From contig NZ_LMKE01000034.1 of the NCBI RefSeq assembly GCF_001421245.1, forward strand, positions 189,611 through 253,610: a stretch of DNA of 64,000 bases. The letters run 5' to 3'. Position numbers and translations under genes: made by a program. This document shows positions 28,604-36,760 of this stretch, in pieces (the first letter of the stretch is position 1; each line of letters starts with the position of its first letter). Source of the DNA: Sphingomonas sp. Leaf10 (GTDB lineage Bacteria; Pseudomonadota; Alphaproteobacteria; Sphingomonadales; Sphingomonadaceae). The notes under the pieces were generated by a model. The model searched no databases. It saw nothing but the letters and a program-made list of their open reading frames with translations, and was not told the origin of the DNA.

Positions 28604-29956
28604 ATGCGTATGTCCCGTTCGTTTCTTCAGGCCACCGCCATCGTCGGCGCGCTGGCGCTCGTTCCCGTGGCGACCGGGGCCATGGCACAGGCCGATGCGG
28701 GCAGTTTCCGCGAACTCGACAATTTCATGGACGTCTATAACCGCGTGAAGGCGAGTTACGTCGACAAGGTCGATGACAAGACGCTGATGGAAGGGGCAAT
28801 GCGCGGTATGCTCGCCGCGCTCGACCCGCATTCCAGCTATCTCGACGCCAAGGATTTCGAGAATCTGCGCATCGCCACGACCGGCAACTATTCCGGCCTC
28901 GGCCTGTCGGTCACGCTGGAGGACGGCGCGGTCAAGGTCATCACCCCGACCGAGGATACGCCCGCCGCGCGTGCCGGCATCAAGTCGGGCGACTACATCA
29001 CCCATGTCGACGGCAAGCTGATCGTCGGCGGCACGCTCGACGAAGCGGTCGCGCAGATGCGCGGGCCGACGGGATCGAAGGTATCGCTGACCATCGTCCG
29101 CCCCGGCCGCGACAAGCCGATCGAACTGACGCTGGTGCGCAGCACGATCGTGCAGAAGCCGGTCAAGTGGGAAGTGAAGGACGGCATCGGCGTCATCAAC
29201 ATCAACACCTTCAGCGAGACGACCGGCGCCGACACCCGCGCCGCGATCGCCGGGATCGACAAGGCGCTGGGCCACAAGCCAAAGGGCTATGTCATCGACC
29301 TGCGCGACAATGGCGGCGGGCTGCTGACCCAGGCGATCGAGGTATCGGACACCTTCCTTGCACGCGGCGAGATCGTGTCGCAGCGCGGGCGCGACAAGGC
29401 GGATACCGAACGCTATTTCGCCGAGGAGATGGTGCCGGGCGACCTCGCGCAGGGACTGCCGATCATCGTGCTGACCAATCCGGGCACCGCATCGGCATCG
29501 GAGATCGTCGCCGGCGCGTTGCAGGACCATCACCGTGCGATCGTGATGGGCGAGCGCAGCTTCGGCAAGGGATCGGTGCAGTCGATCTTCGACCTGTCGA
29601 AGAACACCGCGCTGCGCCTGACCACCGCGCGTTACCACACGCCGTCGGGCCGGTCGGTGCAGGAAGGCGGCATCGACCCCGATCTGAAGGTCCCACAGAT
29701 TTCGGACCCCGATTACAAGAGCCGCCCGGTGTACCGCGAGGCCGATCTGCGCCGCCATCTGGTCAACGAGGCCGGCATCGACGACAAGACGCTGACCGAG
29801 GACACCAAGGACGATCCGCGCTTCGCCGAGACCGCCGAGTCGCTCAAGAAGCGCGGCATCGACGATTTCCAGCTCTATTATGCGTTGCAGACGATGGGCC
29901 GGGTCGGTCCGACGACGCGCATGGCGGCGGCTGTCCCCAAGCCCGGCAAGCGCTGA
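28604..29956 (+). CDS. ctpA: Carboxy-terminal processing peptidase (S41 family, CtpA)
   Basis: Periplasmic PDZ serine protease. The 450 residues have a signal peptide (FLQATAIVGALALVPVATGA, ~7-26), an N-terminal helical part 'FMDVYNRVKASYVDKVDDK', a PDZ domain (~100-180, 'GLGLSVTLEDGAVKVITPTE', 'AGIKSGDYITHVDGK') and the S41 core 'GYVIDLRDNGGGLLTQAI'. The catalytic serine is in 'NPGTASASEIVAGAL' and the lysine in 'ERSFGKGSVQ'. The start at 28604 gives the signal peptide. It follows the EnvC-like gene, a common pairing in Proteobacteria consistent with cell-wall remodelling. Confidence 0.95.
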   Translation: MRMSRSFLQATAIVGALALVPVATGAMAQADAGSFRELDNFMDVYNRVKASYVDKVDDKTLMEGAMRGMLAALDPHSSYLDAKDFENLRIATTGNYSGLGLSVTLEDGAVKVITPTEDTPAARAGIKSGDYITHVDGKLIVGGTLDEAVAQMRGPTGSKVSLTIVRPGRDKPIELTLVRSTIVQKPVKWEVKDGIGVININTFSETTGADTRAAIAGIDKALGHKPKGYVIDLRDNGGGLLTQAIEVSDTFLARGEIVSQRGRDKADTERYFAEEMVPGDLAQGLPIIVLTNPGTASASEIVAGALQDHHRAIVMGERSFGKGSVQSIFDLSKNTALRLTTARYHTPSGRSVQEGGIDPDLKVPQISDPDYKSRPVYREADLRRHLVNEAGIDDKTLTEDTKDDPRFAETAESLKKRGIDDFQLYYALQTMGRVGPTTRMAAAVPKPGKR

Positions 29957-29960
29957 ACCG

Positions 29961-30440
29961 ATGCGTGCCAACGACCTGCCGCTCGCGCGCTGGATCGCGC
30001 TGCTGCTGCCGCTCACGCTGATCGCGGGGGCGCTCGGCTCGCAAGTTCTGGGCGGGCTGTATCCGTGCGAGATGTGCCATTGGCAGCGCTGGCCGCATTA
30101 TGCGGCGATCGTGCTGGCGGCTCTCTCCTTCTTCGCGCCGCGTACCTCGGCCAAGCGGCTGCTGGTGATCCTTGCCGGGCTGGCGATCCTGACCAGCGGG
30201 CTGATCGGGGTGTTCCATGCCGGCGTCGAATATCATTGGTGGCAGGGGGTCACCGCCTGCGCCAATACGCTGCACGCGACCGGCGGCGACCTGCTGGCGG
30301 CGATCGTGCGGCAACCGGTGGTCCGTTGCGACGTGCCGCAATGGTCGTTCCTCGGCATCTCGCTGGCCGGGTTCAACGCGATCTTTTCGATCGCCGGCGC
30401 GTTGGTGGTGCTGATGCTGGCGACACGGAGGCGGACATGA
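29961..30440 (+). CDS. dsbB: Disulfide bond formation protein DsbB
   Basis: Inner-membrane quinone reductase that reoxidises DsbA. The 159-residue product has four hydrophobic segments. It has the quinone-side CxxC in 'LYPCEMCHWQRW' (~34-45) and the second cysteine pair in periplasmic loop 2: 'TACANTLHA' (~97) and 'VVRCDVPQWSF' (~121). It lies 4 bp after ctpA, and its stop overlaps the coq7 start (ATGA). Which thiol oxidase it serves is not shown here; no dsbA gene is in the window. Confidence 0.92.
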   Translation: MRANDLPLARWIALLLPLTLIAGALGSQVLGGLYPCEMCHWQRWPHYAAIVLAALSFFAPRTSAKRLLVILAGLAILTSGLIGVFHAGVEYHWWQGVTACANTLHATGGDLLAAIVRQPVVRCDVPQWSFLGISLAGFNAIFSIAGALVVLMLATRRRT

Positions 30441-30976
30441 GCAAATGGCGACCCGGCGATCCCCGGCCCGGCGGGATCAAGTCGATGATCCGCGTCGATC
30501 AGGCGGGCGAATATGGCGCGACGCGCATCTATGCCGGGCAGTTGGCGGTAATGGGCGACCGCAGCCCGATGTCGGCGGCGATCCAGGGCATGGCGTTGCA
30601 GGAGGCCGAGCATCGCGCCTATTTCGACGCGCTGATCGCCGAACGCGGGGTGCGGCCGACGATCATCCAGCCGATCTGGGACGTGGCCGGCTTCGCGCTG
30701 GGTGCGGCGACCGCGGCGATCGGGCCAGAGGCGGCGATGGCGTGTACCGCCGCGGTCGAGACCGAGATCGACAAGCATTACGAGGACCAGCTCATCGAAC
30801 TGGGCGACGACGATCCCGAACTCGGCGCCGCGATCCGCAAGTTCCAGGCCGAGGAACTGGAGCATAAGGAAGCGGCGCTGGCGCATGGCGCCGAGCGCGC
30901 GCCGGCCTATCCCCTGCTGTCGGCGGCAATCCGGGCGGGCTGCCGCATCGCCATCGAAGTTTCGAAACGCATTTGA
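30437..30976 (+). CDS. coq7: Demethoxyubiquinone hydroxylase Coq7
   Basis: Di-iron monooxygenase for the penultimate step of ubiquinone synthesis (C6 hydroxylation of demethoxyubiquinone). The 179-residue product has the carboxylate and histidine ligands of a four-helix bundle: 'DQAGEYGATRIYAGQ' (~21-35), 'EAEHRAYF' (ExxH), 'ETEIDKHYEDQL' and 'EELEHKEAAL' (second ExxH). Length is normal for the bacterial form. It is translationally coupled to dsbB. Confidence 0.95.
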   Translation: MSKWRPGDPRPGGIKSMIRVDQAGEYGATRIYAGQLAVMGDRSPMSAAIQGMALQEAEHRAYFDALIAERGVRPTIIQPIWDVAGFALGAATAAIGPEAAMACTAAVETEIDKHYEDQLIELGDDDPELGAAIRKFQAEELEHKEAALAHGAERAPAYPLLSAAIRAGCRIAIEVSKRI

Positions 30977-30978
30977 TC

Positions 30979-31003
30979 GTCCGGGCGTTACCCGGACAGG
31001 AGG
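30979..31003 (+). other. Hairpin next to a strong ribosome binding site
   Basis: GTCCGGG-CGTTA-CCCGGAC (30979-30997) is a 7-bp stem directly followed by a perfect Shine-Dalgarno AGGAGG (30998-31003), 8 nt before the ATG at 31012. The hairpin could expose or insulate this ribosome site from upstream coq7 translation. Confidence 0.5.
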
Positions 31004-31011
31004 ATTTTGTG

Positions 31012-31410
31012 ATGACCCGCACGCTTCTGGCCGGTGCCGCCGCGATCGTCGCCTTTGCCATGCCAACCGCGCCCGCCGCTGCGCAGGTCCGCAACGGTAC
31101 GCTCGTCATCTATGGCAACGATAAATGCCCGACCAACGCCGATGGCGAGGAGATCGTGGTCTGCGTCCGCCGGGGCGAACAGGAACGCTTCCGCATTCCC
31201 AAGGAATTGCGCGACGTCGAACCGACCCGCGACGGCGAAAGCTGGGCGACGCGGGTGCAGGACAATCTGAACGCCGGGTCGAGCGGGATCGGCAGTTGCT
31301 CGACCGCCGGGGTCGGTGGACAGACCGGCTGCTTCATCCAGCGCGCCAATGCCGCGCGCGCGGAACGCCGGGCGCGGCGCGAGGCCGAGGCGGCGATCCC
31401 GCTACCCTGA
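31012..31410 (+). CDS. Small secreted protein of unknown function
   Basis: The 132-residue product has a signal peptide (LLAGAAAIVAFAMPTAPAAA, ~5-24) and a mature part with four cysteines ('DKCPTNADGEEIVVCVRRGE', 'GSCSTAGVGGQTGCF') likely to form two disulfides, then a basic Ala/Arg/Glu-rich helix at the C-terminus. I do not recognise the family, though similar short proteins seem common in sphingomonads. The start is fixed by AGGAGG 8 nt upstream. It follows coq7 closely and converges on hom. Confidence 0.78.
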   Translation: MTRTLLAGAAAIVAFAMPTAPAAAQVRNGTLVIYGNDKCPTNADGEEIVVCVRRGEQERFRIPKELRDVEPTRDGESWATRVQDNLNAGSSGIGSCSTAGVGGQTGCFIQRANAARAERRARREAEAAIPLP

Positions 31411-31432
31411 CCCGCCGCCGTCGGGCGCCCCC

Positions 31433-32725
31433 TTACCCGCCGAGCACGTGCATCCACATCGGCTGGCCGAGCACGCTGGCCGAGCTTTCCAGCTTTTCGA
31501 GCGCCTGCGCGACGCAGCGTTCCGGCCCCTCATGCGTCACGATCGCGACCAGCACCCCGCCATCGGCATTCGCGCCGCGCTGGATCAGGCTTTCGATCGA
31601 GACGCCGGCATCGCGCATCGCCGCCGCGATCTCGGCCAGCACCCCGACCTTGTCCGCGACCTGCAGGCGCAGATAGGCGCGGCCGCGGCGCTCGCCGGTC
31701 GGTTCGGGCGCGGCGGGGGTCAGGTCGGCGACCGGCATCGCATAGGGCGGGCCGAATTCGCCGCGGGCGATATCGATCAGATCGGCGACCACTGCGCTGG
31801 CGGTCGGGCCGTCGCCGGCACCGCGCCCCTGAAAGAACAGGCGCCCGACGAAATTACCCTCAGCCACCACGGCGTTGAGCGATCCGGTGACATGCGCTAG
31901 CGGATGATCGAGCGGCACGAGGTGCGGATGGACCCGCTGGAACAGGCCACGCGGCCCCGCTTCGCCGACCCCGACCAGCCGGATGCGATAGCCGAGCGCC
32001 GCCGCCTCGGCGATGTCGGCGGCCAGCACGTGGCGGATGCCGGTCACCGCCACCGCATCGAACGCCGGCTGGGTATTAAAGGCTAGGCTGGCGAGGATTG
32101 ACAGCTTGTGCGCGGCATCGACGCCATCGATGTCGAAGCTGGGGTCGGCCTCGGCAAAGCCCAGTGCCTGCGCCTCGGCCAGCACTTCGGCGAAGTCGCG
32201 CCCTTCCGCCTCCATCTTCGACAGGATGAAGTTGCAGGTGCCGTTGAGGATGCCGAAGACCTGCGAAATCTCGTTGGCCGCCGCCCCTTCGCGCAGGCCC
32301 TTGATCACCGGCACGCCGCCGGCGACCGCCGCCTCGAACTTCAGCGCGACGCCCTTGTCCTCGGCGGCTTGGGCGAGTTCGAGGCCGTGATGCGCGATCA
32401 TCGCCTTGTTCGCCGTGACGAAGCTCTTGCCCGCCGCCAGCGCGCTGCGCGCCAGCGTCAGCGCCGGGCCGTCCGATCCGCCGATCAGTTCGACCACGAC
32501 GTCGGCGTTGCCCGCCTGGACCAGCGCGGCGGTATCGTCGACCCATTGGTAGCGCGACAGGTCGACGCCACGGTCGCGGCTGCGGTCGCGCGCCGATACG
32601 GCCACGACCTCGATCGGGCGGCCGGCTCGGCGCGCAATCAGGGCGCCATTGGTCTCGATCAGCCGAATCACGCCCGCACCCACGGTTCCAAGGCCGGCGA
32701 TGGCGACGCGGAGCGGTTCGGTCAT
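31433..32725 (-). CDS. hom: Homoserine dehydrogenase
   Basis: NAD(P)H-dependent reduction of aspartate semialdehyde to homoserine, the branch point for threonine and methionine. The 430-residue product has the nucleotide motif 'AGLGTVGAGVIRLIE' (~9-23), the substrate region 'GGVPVIKGLREG' and 'GILNGTCNFILSKME' (~165-180), the catalytic part 'SFDIDGVDAAHKLSILASLA' and a C-terminal ACT domain ('RLQVADKVGVLAEIAAAMRD') for feedback control. The start at 32725 (MTEPLRVAI) has GAGGG upstream. TTGTT-GACGT-AACAA (32738-32752) just before the start is a small palindrome. The product would feed MetX, encoded at 44.7 kb. Confidence 0.96.
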   Translation of the reverse strand: MTEPLRVAIAGLGTVGAGVIRLIETNGALIARRAGRPIEVVAVSARDRSRDRGVDLSRYQWVDDTAALVQAGNADVVVELIGGSDGPALTLARSALAAGKSFVTANKAMIAHHGLELAQAAEDKGVALKFEAAVAGGVPVIKGLREGAAANEISQVFGILNGTCNFILSKMEAEGRDFAEVLAEAQALGFAEADPSFDIDGVDAAHKLSILASLAFNTQPAFDAVAVTGIRHVLAADIAEAAALGYRIRLVGVGEAGPRGLFQRVHPHLVPLDHPLAHVTGSLNAVVAEGNFVGRLFFQGRGAGDGPTASAVVADLIDIARGEFGPPYAMPVADLTPAAPEPTGERRGRAYLRLQVADKVGVLAEIAAAMRDAGVSIESLIQRGANADGGVLVAIVTHEGPERCVAQALEKLESSASVLGQPMWMHVLGG

Positions 32726-32750
32726 AGATCCCTCAACTTGTTGACGTAAC

Positions 32751-32780
32751 AAAATTGCGGCCGAAGCATTGCTCCGGCCG
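32751..32780 (-). terminator. Probable terminator of the minus-strand oxygenase gene
   Basis: Read on the minus strand, a 10-bp stem (CGGCCGGAGC with GCTTCGGCCG, one G-U pair) with an AAT loop is followed by CAATTTT. It lies 49 bp after the oxygenase stop and before hom, so hom probably has its own promoter. Confidence 0.7.
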
Positions 32781-32828
32781 GTTTCGTGTCTCTAAAGCGG
32801 GTCGCCGGTCAGGGGAACCCCGTCGCAA

Positions 32829-33782
32829 TCACTTCTTGATGAGACCGATCTCTACCAGCCGTTCGTACAGATAGTCGTGCGAACTGATCGGGGTGGGATA
32901 GCGGTTCGGGCGCTCCTCGCCGATGCAGCCGGGCAGCGTCTCGATCAAAAAATCTGGCGCGGGGTGGAGGAAGAACGGCATCGAATAGCGCGAATGGCCG
33001 CGCCGTTCGGGGGCCGGATTGACGACGCGGTGGGTGGTCGATGGCAGGACATGGTTGGTCAGCCGTTGGAGCATGTCCCCGACATTGACAACCATTGCAC
33101 CCGGCGGCGGCGCGACCGGCAGCCAGCGGCCGTCGCGGTCGAGCAGTTCGAGGCCCGCTTCCTCGGCACCCAGTAAGAGGGTGATGAGGTTGATGTCCTC
33201 ATGCGCGCCGGCGCGCACTTCGGGGGCATCGGCGGCAACCGGCGGATAGTGGAGCAGGCGCAGCACCGAATTGCCGTCCTTCACCGCGCGGTCGAACCAG
33301 TTCGGCTCCAGCCCCAGATAGCGCGCGATCGCCGACAACAGCCGGTCGCCCGCCGCATCCAGCGCGGCGAACAGGTCGAGGAACGCCTCGCGAAACCCCT
33401 CCGGCCGGTCGGGCCAGACATTGGCGGGCATCACGTCGCCATAGCGATGCCCGGCGGCCAGTTCGCGGCCGACATGCCAGAATTCCTTGAGGTCGACATG
33501 CGTCGCGCCCTTGGCGATCTCGGTCTTGAACGGGGTATAGCCGCGCGCACCGCCGCCGCCCTCCACGAAATAACCGCGCTTTTCTGCTTCGGGCAGGTCG
33601 AAGAACGCCTTGGTCAACGCCCAGGCGCGGTCGATGACGTTCTGATCGACGCCATGGTCGGATACCATCGCGAAACCGAAGCGTTGGAACGAGCCGCCGA
33701 AGTCGCGGGCGAAGCCATCGGGGTCCTGCTCCGCCTGCGCCATCGAAATCAGCGGAACCTGCGAAAGCGGCGTGTCGGCCAT
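32829..33782 (-). CDS. 2-oxoglutarate/Fe(II)-dependent oxygenase, isopenicillin N synthase family
   Basis: The 317-residue cytoplasmic enzyme has the N-terminal DIOX_N part ('VPLISMAQAEQDPDGFARDF') and the double-stranded beta-helix with iron ligands 'GAHEDINLITLLL' (HxD, ~208) and 'STTHRVVNP' (His, ~263). The 2-oxoglutarate-binding Arg-x-Ser is in 'RRGHSRYSMPFF'. The lack of biosynthetic neighbours argues against antibiotic synthesis; related proteins often act in general metabolism. The start at 33782 (MADTPLSQV) is the normal one. The frame extends far upstream without a stop, but that part lies opposite the transporter gene. Confidence 0.88.
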   Translation of the reverse strand: MADTPLSQVPLISMAQAEQDPDGFARDFGGSFQRFGFAMVSDHGVDQNVIDRAWALTKAFFDLPEAEKRGYFVEGGGGARGYTPFKTEIAKGATHVDLKEFWHVGRELAAGHRYGDVMPANVWPDRPEGFREAFLDLFAALDAAGDRLLSAIARYLGLEPNWFDRAVKDGNSVLRLLHYPPVAADAPEVRAGAHEDINLITLLLGAEEAGLELLDRDGRWLPVAPPPGAMVVNVGDMLQRLTNHVLPSTTHRVVNPAPERRGHSRYSMPFFLHPAPDFLIETLPGCIGEERPNRYPTPISSHDYLYERLVEIGLIKK

Positions 33783-33902
33783 GGGTCTCAAAATCCTGAA
33801 AGATACCGGAACGAAGCCATGAAGATAGACGCACCGCCTGCCCACGAACAGGGTCATCCTTTGCGTGACGCAGCCGCCGAAGTCCGGCATGGGGATGATG
33901 CG

Positions 33903-35189
33903 ATGCAACAACGAACCGATCCCCTGTCGCCCGATACCTCCGCCGCGCTGACCGATGCCGCTTCCGATGCGGGCGGCGGCGGGTCGGCGGACCGTGCGCC
34001 ATTGCCCTTCGGCGAGTTCGTCACGCTGATCGCGGCGCTGATGGCGCTGACCGCGCTCGGCATCGATTCGATGCTGCCGGCGCTGCCCGCGATCGGCGAT
34101 GCGCTGGGCGTCGCCGAACCCAATACGCGGCAGTTCGTCGTCACCTCCTTCCTGCTCGGCTTTTCGATCGCGCAACTCGCTTATGGCCCGCTCGCGGATC
34201 GCTATGGTCGGCGGCCGGTGCTGATCTTCGCCCTGATCGCCAGCACGATCACCAATCTGGTAGCGGCGGTATCGGGCAGTTTCCTGCTGCTGCTGATCGC
34301 ACGCTTCGCATCGGGCGCGGCGGTGGCGGGCGGGCGCGTGGTGACGGTGGCGCTGGTGCGCGACTGTTATTCGGGCCGGGCGATGGCGCGGGTGATGAGC
34401 CTCGCCTTCATCTTCTTCATGGCAGCTCCGGTGCTGGCACCGACCTTCGGCGAATTCGTGCTCGCCTTCGCTTCGTGGCGCTGGATCTTCGGGGGCATCG
34501 CGATCGTCACCGCCGCGGTGTTCGCGTGGTTCGTCCTGCGCATGCCCGAGACGCTGCCGGTATCGGAGCGCGCGCCGCTCGATCCCAGCCGGATCATGGC
34601 GGGCTATCGCACCGTGCTGCGTGATCGCTATGCGGTCGGCTATACCGTCGCGGCGGCGTTGCTGTCGGGCGGGCTGTTCGGCTTCGTCGGATCGATCCAG
34701 CAGATCATGGACGTGACGTTCGGCAAGCCCAAGCTGCTGACCGTCGTCTTCGCCTGTGTCGCCGGTACGATGGCGGCGGGGTCGTTCTTCAATTCGCGGA
34801 TCGTGATGCGTTTCGGCACGCGGCTGATCTCGCATGCCGCGCTGCTCGGGCTGGTCGCGGTCGCGGCGATCCACCTGGCGATCACGCTGGCCGGGATCGA
34901 GTCGCTTACCAGCTTCATCATCCTGCAGGCGATCATGATGGCCTGTTTCGGCCTCGCCTCCTCCAATTTCTCGGCGATGGCGATGGAGAATATGGGGTCG
35001 ATCGCCGGCACGGCGTCGTCGTTGCAGGGATTCGTGTCGATGCTGGGCGGAGCGGTGCTGGGCGCGCTGATCGGGCAGGCGTTCGACGGGACCACCGTGC
35101 CGCTGTACGGCGGGTTCCTGTTCCTCGGGCTGATCGCGGTGCTCGTCGTGTTTCGTACCGAACATGGCCGGCTGTTCCGCCGGGGATAG
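33903..35189 (+). CDS. Bcr/CflA family drug:H+ antiporter (MFS)
   Basis: Inner-membrane multidrug exporter. The 428-residue product has about twelve hydrophobic segments. The MFS loop 2-3 motif is 'YGPLADRYGRRPVLI' (~92-106), and 'ALGIDSMLPALPAIGDALG' in helix 1 is typical of the Bcr/CflA group. The ATG at 33903 has GGGGA 7 nt upstream; an ATG at 33819 in the same frame would add 28 polar residues. It is divergent from the oxygenase gene. The substrate is unknown. Confidence 0.88.
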   Translation: MQQRTDPLSPDTSAALTDAASDAGGGGSADRAPLPFGEFVTLIAALMALTALGIDSMLPALPAIGDALGVAEPNTRQFVVTSFLLGFSIAQLAYGPLADRYGRRPVLIFALIASTITNLVAAVSGSFLLLLIARFASGAAVAGGRVVTVALVRDCYSGRAMARVMSLAFIFFMAAPVLAPTFGEFVLAFASWRWIFGGIAIVTAAVFAWFVLRMPETLPVSERAPLDPSRIMAGYRTVLRDRYAVGYTVAAALLSGGLFGFVGSIQQIMDVTFGKPKLLTVVFACVAGTMAAGSFFNSRIVMRFGTRLISHAALLGLVAVAAIHLAITLAGIESLTSFIILQAIMMACFGLASSNFSAMAMENMGSIAGTASSLQGFVSMLGGAVLGALIGQAFDGTTVPLYGGFLFLGLIAVLVVFRTEHGRLFRRG

Positions 35190-35243
35190 GAACCGGCGCC
35201 GCCCGCAACGGGTTTCCCTGTCCTAACCAGCAGGAGTCTTTCG

Positions 35244-35585
35244 ATGGGCGGTCATCAGGTAAATGGTCAGGGGTCGGGCGACGACGGCTATGACGAGGAC
35301 GGCTATGACGAAAGCCAGCGCGCTGAAATCCTCGAAGCGACCCGCGACGGACCCAGCGACGGCACGATCCTGACCGACCTCGAACCCGATCTCGGCGCGT
35401 CCGACGACGAGGATGAGGACGAGCTCGACATGGTCGACGACGAACTCGCCGAAGAGGATGAGGATGTGACGATCACCGGTCAGGGCGACCAGCGCGAGGA
35501 CGAGTTGCAGGAAGATTTCGACGAGGACAATCTCGCGGAGGACGGCGACCTGACCGACGCAGATCGCGACGCGATCGAACCGTGA
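35244..35585 (+). CDS. Hyperacidic hypothetical protein
   Basis: Of the 113 residues, 46 are Asp or Glu. Acidic runs include 'SDDEDEDELDMVDDELAEED' (~53-72), and only one short hydrophobic-neutral stretch (VTITGQG) is present. No fold or catalytic motif is recognised; it is probably disordered. Coding is supported by AGGAG 8 nt before the ATG and by the GTGA overlap with the lipoprotein gene downstream, implying co-translation. Roles such as ion buffering, nucleic-acid mimicry or chaperone are speculation. Confidence 0.7.
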   Translation: MGGHQVNGQGSGDDGYDEDGYDESQRAEILEATRDGPSDGTILTDLEPDLGASDDEDEDELDMVDDELAEEDEDVTITGQGDQREDELQEDFDEDNLAEDGDLTDADRDAIEP

Positions 35586-36223
35586 GGACGGGGCCGATCG
35601 CCGGACTGGCGCTGCTGCTGTCGGCCTGTGGTGGTAGTGGTGAGGGGAATGAGGCGGCGGCGAACGATGCCGCCGCCCCCGCCGAGCCGACCCCGGTCGC
35701 CGGTGCGCCGACGCCGGTGACGCCGTCGACGTCGCTGCCACCCGGCGACGGCATCCCCGGCGTATCGGCCCCGCCCCCGGCGAACGAAGTCCGCCCCGCC
35801 GCCATTCCCGCTCCGATTGCGACCGAAGCGGGACCACAGGACGCGGTGGCGGTACTCAACCAGTATTTCGCCGCGATCAGCAGCCGCCGGTACGACGAAG
35901 CCTATCGCCTGTGGAACGGGCGCGGCGAAGCATCGGGCATGTCGGCCAAGGCTTTTGCCGACTCCTTCGCCAAATATGCCGAGTATCGCGCGACGATCGG
36001 CACCCCCGGCCGGATCGATGCCGGCGCCGGACAACGCTATATCGAGATACCGGTGCAGGTCACCGGGCGGTTGCGTGACGGGACGCCGGTATCGCTGGCC
36101 GGTCCAGTCATCCTGCACGGCACCGGCGATATCGATGGCGCGACCGCCGAACAACGTTCATGGCGGATCGAGAATAGCGGCCTGAAGCCGCGCCCCACCA
36201 CGGACACCGCCACCCCGCGATGA
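35582..36223 (+). CDS. Predicted lipoprotein of unknown function
   Basis: The 213-residue product begins with a lipoprotein signal (LALLLSAC, lipobox LSAC, Cys ~16). A Pro/Ala/Thr-rich disordered linker (~20-85) and a C-terminal domain 'DAVAVLNQYFAAISSRRYDE' (~91-110) follow, resembling SnoaL/NTF2-like accessory domains. The start is GTG at 35582, overlapping the stop of the acidic protein. Its stop overlaps the thioesterase start (ATGA), so the three genes form one unit. Confidence 0.8.
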   Translation: MRTGPIAGLALLLSACGGSGEGNEAAANDAAAPAEPTPVAGAPTPVTPSTSLPPGDGIPGVSAPPPANEVRPAAIPAPIATEAGPQDAVAVLNQYFAAISSRRYDEAYRLWNGRGEASGMSAKAFADSFAKYAEYRATIGTPGRIDAGAGQRYIEIPVQVTGRLRDGTPVSLAGPVILHGTGDIDGATAEQRSWRIENSGLKPRPTTDTATPR

Positions 36224-36618
36224 CTTCGCCGCCCTATACCCGGACCATCACCGCCGGTCCCGACGACATCGACGAGCTGGGCCATGTGAACAACGCGGTC
36301 TGGGTCCGGTGGATTCAGGATGTGGCGGTCGCGCACTGGCATGCGCTGGCCACCCCCGAACAGCATGCCGCCTATGTCTGGGTCATCACCCGCCACGAAA
36401 TCGACTATCGCGGCAGTGTCCTGGCCGGAGAGACGGTGACCGCCGAAACCTGGGTTGCCGATGCGCCGAAGGGCGCACGGTTCGACCGGCTGATGCGCTT
36501 CACCGGTGCCGATGGGCGGGTAAAGGTCGATGCGCGCACGACGTGGGCGTTGCTCGACCGGCAGAGCGGGCGGTTGCTGCGGGTGCCGGCCGAAGTGGTC
36601 GAACGGTTTACGCGCTGA
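36220..36618 (+). CDS. Hotdog-fold acyl-CoA thioesterase (4HBT/YbgC-like)
   Basis: The 132-residue cytoplasmic protein has the 4-hydroxybenzoyl-CoA thioesterase pattern: 'DDIDELGHVNNAVWVRWIQD' (~15-34, with the catalytic Asp/His region), 'VITRHEIDYRGSVLAGETVT' and 'WVADAPKGARFDRLMRF'. It hydrolyses acyl-CoA esters, probably of medium-chain or aromatic type; specificity cannot be read. It is the last gene of the acidic protein-lipoprotein-thioesterase set and is followed by a REP pair. Confidence 0.88.
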   Translation: MTSPPYTRTITAGPDDIDELGHVNNAVWVRWIQDVAVAHWHALATPEQHAAYVWVITRHEIDYRGSVLAGETVTAETWVADAPKGARFDRLMRFTGADGRVKVDARTTWALLDRQSGRLLRVPAEVVERFTR

Positions 36619-36624
36619 CCCTTC

Positions 36625-36720
36625 GTCGCTCCCGCCGAGGCGGGAGCCCATACACGCTGCCGGCGCGATCCTTGTCACCAACGTCGGCGTTTATGGATTC
36701 CCGCCTTCGCGGGAATGACG
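36625..36720. repeat. Inverted pair of REP-like palindromes (REPIN)
   Basis: The first palindrome is CTCCCGCC-GA-GGCGGGAG (36629-36646) followed by CCCATA. The second, in inverse orientation, is TATGG then ATTCCCGC-CTTC-GCGGGAAT (36697-36716) and GAC. The two halves are imperfect reverse complements of each other about 90 bp apart. The second half resembles the REP-like ends of the GIY-YIG unit at 5.8-6.1 kb (TGGA followed by a C-rich palindrome with a CTTC loop). Confidence 0.85.
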
Positions 36721-36760
36721 AAAGGTGCGGGGCCATACCCGGTAGGGCAGCCACCTCGCA

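Noticed and set aside
32829..35165. A 778-codon minus-strand frame covering the oxygenase and the region opposite the Bcr/CflA transporter.
   Set aside because: Only the last 317 codons encode a recognisable oxygenase with a normal start at 33782. The upstream part is low-complexity antisense of the transporter.
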